DNA from: CAZKTF01 sp964555565
GTDB lineage: Bacteria > Planctomycetota > JAJSAM01 > JAKLKS01
Assembly: GCA_964555565.1 (NCBI GenBank)
Contig: CAZKTF010000183.1
Coordinates: 1-7,343, forward strand
Reading direction: 5' to 3'
Length of the DNA stretch: 7,343 nt
Under the pieces are notes generated by a model. The model did no database searches. It saw only the letters and a list, made by a program, of their open reading frames with translations, and had not been told where the DNA came from. Every line of letters starts with the position of its first letter. Position 1 is the first letter of the stretch. A program made the translations under genes and the position numbers. This document shows positions 4,397 through 7,343 of the stretch, piece after piece.

Positions 4397-5949
4397 AGCC
4401 CCGCCGGAAGGCGGCCCGCGAGAGGCTCGCGGCCCTCCGGGCCGAGGCCCTGGCCGGGGGCGGCGAGGAGGCGGTCCGCAAGCAGCACGAGAAGGGGAAG
4501 CTCACCGCGCGGGAGCGGGTGGCGCTCCTGCTCGACGAGGGCTCCTTCGTCGAGTCGGGGTCGCTGGTCCTCCACCGCTGCCGCGACTTCGGGATGGAGA
4601 AGAAGCGGGTCCCCGGGGACGGGGTCGTCACCGGGCACGGGACCGTCGAGGGGCGGCGGGTCTTCGTCTTCTCCCAGGACTTCACCGTGTTCGGCGGGAG
4701 CCTCTCCGGCGCCTACGCCGAGAAGATCTGCCGCCTCATGGACCAGGCGCTCAAGGTGGGCGCGCCCGTGGTGGGCCTCAACGACTCCGGGGGCGCGCGG
4801 ATCCAGGAGGGGGTCGTCTCGCTGGGCGGCTACGCGGAGATCTTCCTCCGCAACACCCTCTGCTCCGGGGTCATCCCCCAGGTCTCCGCGGTCCTCGGCC
4901 CCTGCGCGGGGGGCGCGGTCTACTCCCCCGCCATCACGGACTTCGTCCTCATGGTCGAGGGGACCTCCACGATGTACGTGACCGGCCCCGGCGTGGTGAA
5001 GACCGTCACCCACGAGGAGGTCACGCACGAGGAGCTCGGCGGGGCGCACGTCCACGCCACCCGTTCCGGGGTGGCCCACTTCGCCGCCCCCGACGACGCG
5101 GCCTGCCTCGCGAAGGTCCGCGACCTCCTCTCCTACCTCCCCTCCAACAACGTGGAGGACCCCCCGCTCCGCCCGACCCAGGACCCGGCGGACCGCGCGG
5201 ACGCGGCGCTCGACGGCCTCGTCCCCGAGGACCCGAACACGCCCTACGACGTGAAGGAGGTCGTCCAGCGGGTGGTGGACGACGGGCGCTTCCTGGAGGT
5301 CCACGCGGGGTACGCCCCGAACATCGTCGTCGGCTTCGCGCGCCTCGGGGGGCGGCCCGTGGGGGTGGTCGCCAACCAGCCCGCCCACCTCGCCGGGGTG
5401 CTCGACATCGCGGCCTCGCTCAAGGGGGCGCGCTTCGTGCGCACCTGCGACGCCTTCAACGTCCCGCTCGTCACCTTCGAGGACGTCCCCGGGTTCCTCC
5501 CGGGCACGGACCAGGAGCACAACGGGATCATCAAGCACGGGGCCAAGCTGCTCTACGCCTACTGCGAGGCTACGGTGCCGAAGCTCACCGTGATCCTGCG
5601 GAAGGCCTACGGCGGGGCCTACGACGTCATGTCGAGCAAGCACATCCGGGGGGACCTGAACCTCGCCTGGCCCACCGCCGAGATCGCCGTCATGGGCCCG
5701 AGGGGGGCCGTGGAGATCGTCTTCAAGAAGGAGATCGCCGCCGCCAAGGACCCCGCCGCCGAGGAGGCGCGGAAGATCGAGGAGTACTCGGAGAAGTTCG
5801 CCAACCCCTTCGTCGCCGCGGCCGAGGGTTACCTCGACGACGTCGTCGAGCCCCACGAGACCCGCCGCCGGCTCTGCCAGGCGCTCGAGATGCTCCGCAC
5901 CAAGCGCGACCGCAACCCCCCGAAGAAGCACGGCAACATCCCCCTGTAG
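4393..5949 (+). CDS. pccB: Propionyl-CoA carboxylase, carboxyltransferase (beta) subunit
   Basis: 518 residues, full length for acyl-CoA carboxylase beta chains. It transfers the carboxyl group from carboxybiotin to propionyl-CoA, giving methylmalonyl-CoA. Two crotonase-like halves are present. The N-terminal half has KLTARERVALLLDEGSF, the DSGGARIQEGV segment and GPCAGGAVYSP with oxyanion glycines G173-G174. The C-terminal half has PGFLPGTDQEHNGIIKHGAK, AYGGAYDVMSSK with G407-G408, and NLAWPTAEIAVMGPRGA. D411 in AYDVM matches the Asp that marks propionyl preference in actinobacterial PccB (Ile occurs in acetyl-type enzymes), so propionyl-CoA is the likely substrate. The start is GTG at 4393 within GTGA, with GGAG about 6 bases before. 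The biotin carboxylase/biotin carrier (alpha) subunit it needs is not in the window. Confidence 0.93.
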   Translation: MKPRRKAARERLAALRAEALAGGGEEAVRKQHEKGKLTARERVALLLDEGSFVESGSLVLHRCRDFGMEKKRVPGDGVVTGHGTVEGRRVFVFSQDFTVFGGSLSGAYAEKICRLMDQALKVGAPVVGLNDSGGARIQEGVVSLGGYAEIFLRNTLCSGVIPQVSAVLGPCAGGAVYSPAITDFVLMVEGTSTMYVTGPGVVKTVTHEEVTHEELGGAHVHATRSGVAHFAAPDDAACLAKVRDLLSYLPSNNVEDPPLRPTQDPADRADAALDGLVPEDPNTPYDVKEVVQRVVDDGRFLEVHAGYAPNIVVGFARLGGRPVGVVANQPAHLAGVLDIAASLKGARFVRTCDAFNVPLVTFEDVPGFLPGTDQEHNGIIKHGAKLLYAYCEATVPKLTVILRKAYGGAYDVMSSKHIRGDLNLAWPTAEIAVMGPRGAVEIVFKKEIAAAKDPAAEEARKIEEYSEKFANPFVAAAEGYLDDVVEPHETRRRLCQALEMLRTKRDRNPPKKHGNIPL

Positions 5950-5970
5950 CCCGGGGGGAAGGGGCCCGTG

Positions 5971-5980
5971 CTAGGATCCG
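5971..5980 (+). promoter_or_regulatory. Candidate -10 element CTAGGATCCG before the HEAT-repeat gene
   Basis: Identical to the 10-mer at 3973-3982. It lies 22 bases after the pccB stop and about 60 bases before the start of the next gene. No clear -35 box is visible. The transcript would begin inside or at the base of the hairpin at 5978-6000. Confidence 0.45.
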
Positions 5981-6000
5981 GGCCGGTCGCTCCGGCCCGG
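5978..6000 (+). terminator. Strong hairpin in the pccB-HEAT gap (terminator or 5' leader structure)
   Basis: A perfect 9-bp stem CCGGGCCGG / CCGGCCCGG with the 5-base loop TCGCT. It lacks a U-tract. It may end the mce-pccB transcript, or, because it directly follows the candidate -10 element, form a stable 5' end on the downstream mRNA. Confidence 0.5.
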
Positions 6001-6027
6001 GGGCAGGGACCCCGGGGCGCTCGGGGC

Positions 6028-6033
6028 AGGAGG
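6028..6033 (+). promoter_or_regulatory. Ribosome binding site that decides the HEAT-gene start
   Basis: AGGAGG lies 8 bases before the ATG at 6042 but only 2 bases before the in-frame ATG at 6036. Spacing therefore favours 6042, which also gives a cleaner signal peptide beginning MRGPLL. Confidence 0.75.
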
Positions 6034-6041
6034 GAATGCCG

Positions 6042-6890
6042 ATGCGAGGACCGCTCCTCTGCCTCTCCCTGCTCCTCGGGGCCGCCCCCGCCGCCGACGC
6101 CCAGGACCGCGGCTGGCCCGTGCCTCCCGGGGCCGGCCGTTCCGCCCAGGAGGACACCCCCGCCCGGACCGCCGCGCTCGAGGGGCTGAAGAAGGACCTC
6201 GCCTCGAGGAACAAGCTCGACGTCATGCGGGCCATCGAGTCGATCGGCAGGCTGGCCACCCCCGCCGCGCGCGTCGTCCTCGAGGAGTTCGTCCGGAAGA
6301 CCGCGAGCGCGGAGTACGCCTCCTACGCGGCCCTGGGGCTCGGGTGGAAGGGGAACGGGGCCTCCCTCGACTTCCTCTGCGGGAAGGAGGGGGTGAAGTC
6401 CTCGAGGCTCCTCGTCGCGGAGGCCGCCTGCGAGGCCCTCGGGTGGATCGAGGACAAGCGCGCGGTCCCCACGCTCCTGGAGGCGGTGAAGCAGGACAAG
6501 TCGGTGATCGCCGCGGCGGCCATCGAGGCGGTCGCGAAGCTCGACCCCGCAGCCCCGGGCCTGGCGGACCACGTCGTCTCCCTCGCCGACAGCAAGGACA
6601 CCCGCCTCCGCAGTGCGGTCGCGCGGGCGCTCGGGAGCCTGGAGAGCCCGAAGGCGGCCCCCTGCCTCGTCGCCATGGCGCAGAAGGACGGGAACTCGCT
6701 CGTGCGCCGGGAGGCCTGCTTCTCGCTCCGTCGCTTCGACGACGGGAAGGTCCGGGCCGCGCTGGAGGAGATCGCGAAGAAGGACAGCAGCCAGGAGGTC
6801 CGCGACGCCGCGGCCGAGGTGCTGAAGGGCATGAAGGCGCGGCCCCCGAAGCCCCCCGAGCCCGCGCCCCCGGCGGAACCGAGGAAGTGA
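6042..6890 (+). CDS. Secreted HEAT-repeat protein
   Basis: 282 residues. A signal peptide, MRGPLLCLSLLLGAAPAADA, ends in A-D-A before Q21, so the protein is exported. There is no lipobox at that site. After a short Pro/Gly-rich linker, residues 44-265 consist of helical pairs typical of HEAT repeats: for example AIESIGRLATPAARVVLEEF, AACEALGWIEDKRAVPTLLEAV, AVARALGSLESPKAAPCLVAMA and LVRREACFSLRRFDDGKVRAALEEIA, with D-x-x-V/A-R-x-x-A-A motifs near the end. The C-terminus is Lys/Pro-rich. HEAT solenoids bind other proteins, and no catalytic motif is visible, so the role is unknown. Its stop overlaps the GTG start of another exported protein, so the two probably act together outside the cytoplasm. 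Confidence 0.85.
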   Translation: MRGPLLCLSLLLGAAPAADAQDRGWPVPPGAGRSAQEDTPARTAALEGLKKDLASRNKLDVMRAIESIGRLATPAARVVLEEFVRKTASAEYASYAALGLGWKGNGASLDFLCGKEGVKSSRLLVAEAACEALGWIEDKRAVPTLLEAVKQDKSVIAAAAIEAVAKLDPAAPGLADHVVSLADSKDTRLRSAVARALGSLESPKAAPCLVAMAQKDGNSLVRREACFSLRRFDDGKVRAALEEIAKKDSSQEVRDAAAEVLKGMKARPPKPPEPAPPAEPRK

Positions 6891-7343
6891 CTCCGCGCCT
6901 CGCCGCCCTCGCCCTCCTCGCGGCCGGGGCCGCCCTCGCCGCCCCGGAGCCGGCCCGCGCGGCCCCCGGCGAGGACGAGGTCGTGGAGCAGGTCCGGCGC
7001 CTCGCGAAGGAGGGCTCCCGCTGGTTCCAGGAGGCGGGGAACACCGACCTCGGCGACGCCGAGCGGAACGAGGCCCGGAAGAAGGCCTACCGCCCGCTGA
7101 AGGAGGCCGCGCCGCTCCTGGACCTGTACTGCGAGGAGCACCCCGGGGAGATCGAGCGCCTCCAGGACCTCATGACCGACATCAACATGAAGCTGTTCTG
7201 GATCAAGAAGGAGAGCCCGCTCGGCCTCTTCGACGAGGAGAAGCCCGCGGGCCCGGCGCCGAAGCCGAGGGACTGGCCCGACAGGCCCCCGCCCGAGCCG
7301 GGGGACGGAGGGGTCGCGCCCCCGCCGACCGCCGCGTGCGGCG
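6887..7343 (+). CDS. Secreted helical protein of unknown function, 3' end cut by the window
   Basis: An open frame of 152 complete codons from a GTG at 6887 to the window end; the stop is not reached. The GTG shares GTGA with the stop of the HEAT-repeat gene, and GAGGA lies just before it. The N-terminus MTPRLAALALLAAGAALAAP is a signal peptide with a likely cleavage after A-R-A near residue 26. Residues 30-115 are helical and charged, including WFQEAGN, ARKKAYRPLKEAAPLLDLYC and ERLQDLMTDINMKLFWIKK, compatible with a TPR-like or other helical-hairpin fold. From about 118 it becomes Pro-rich, like a linker. Codon use is as GC-rich as in its neighbours. I do not recognise a family, and the function is unknown. 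Confidence 0.75.
   Translation, partial: MTPRLAALALLAAGAALAAPEPARAAPGEDEVVEQVRRLAKEGSRWFQEAGNTDLGDAERNEARKKAYRPLKEAAPLLDLYCEEHPGEIERLQDLMTDINMKLFWIKKESPLGLFDEEKPAGPAPKPRDWPDRPPPEPGDGGVAPPPTAACG

Noticed and set aside
3973..5931. 652-codon open frame on the minus strand
   Set aside because: It lies opposite mce and pccB, both unmistakable enzymes. The frame is open because of extreme GC bias, and its product is a low-complexity Gly/Arg/Val/Asp mix with no recognisable domain.
6036..6041. ATG at 6036 as start of the HEAT-repeat gene
   Set aside because: The AGGAGG site is only 2 bases before it, too close; the ATG at 6042 has normal spacing.
1..7343. tRNA or rRNA genes
   Set aside because: No cloverleaf-like segment with GGTTCRANYC-type T-arm, nor conserved rRNA sequence, was seen on either strand by reading; small structured RNAs could still be missed.

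Overview
The window is very GC-rich (about 70% or more by eye, nearly all G/C at third codon positions on the right side). The mix of genes suggests an uncultivated bacterium of a high-GC phylum: secreted HEAT-repeat proteins, a methylmalonyl-CoA pathway pair, leaderless or non-ATG starts and REP-like palindromes. Planctomycetota, Myxococcota or Acidobacteriota all fit; the taxon cannot be fixed from this piece.

Left part (138-3231, minus strand): an accessory module. A gene whose product looks like a sigma-70/ECF-type protein (2452-3231) is followed by a run of small genes, most with clear Shine-Dalgarno sites. Four of them (2242-1991, 1987-1421, 1352-987, 524-138) are paralogues of one short, probably beta-sandwich family that I cannot name. 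A fifth (935-567) resembles small phage head/tail-associated proteins. A possible 19-residue coupled leader ORF lies at 1408-1349. REP-like hairpins lie inside and at the end of the module (61-127 and 953-990). No capsid, portal, terminase or integrase is visible, so a prophage or virion origin is only an inference.

Centre (3236-3947, plus strand): a complete VapBC-type toxin-antitoxin pair with an AT-rich operator/promoter, divergent from the sigma-like gene.

Right part (3973-7343, plus strand): core metabolism and secreted proteins. Methylmalonyl-CoA epimerase overlaps the carboxyltransferase (beta) subunit of a propionyl-CoA carboxylase by 4 bp. The two act in consecutive steps: propionyl-CoA to (S)-methylmalonyl-CoA, then to the (R)-isomer used by methylmalonyl-CoA mutase. 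Next comes a secreted HEAT-repeat protein and, overlapping it by 4 bp, a second secreted protein cut by the window end. Both right-hand transcription units are preceded by the same 10-mer, CTAGGATCCG, a candidate -10 promoter element.

The most unusual content is the left module: a putative sigma-like regulator plus a tandem, diverging family of short proteins. One member is truncated and given a basic tail, and one carries a Gly/Pro-rich tail that starts at a homopolymer tract.
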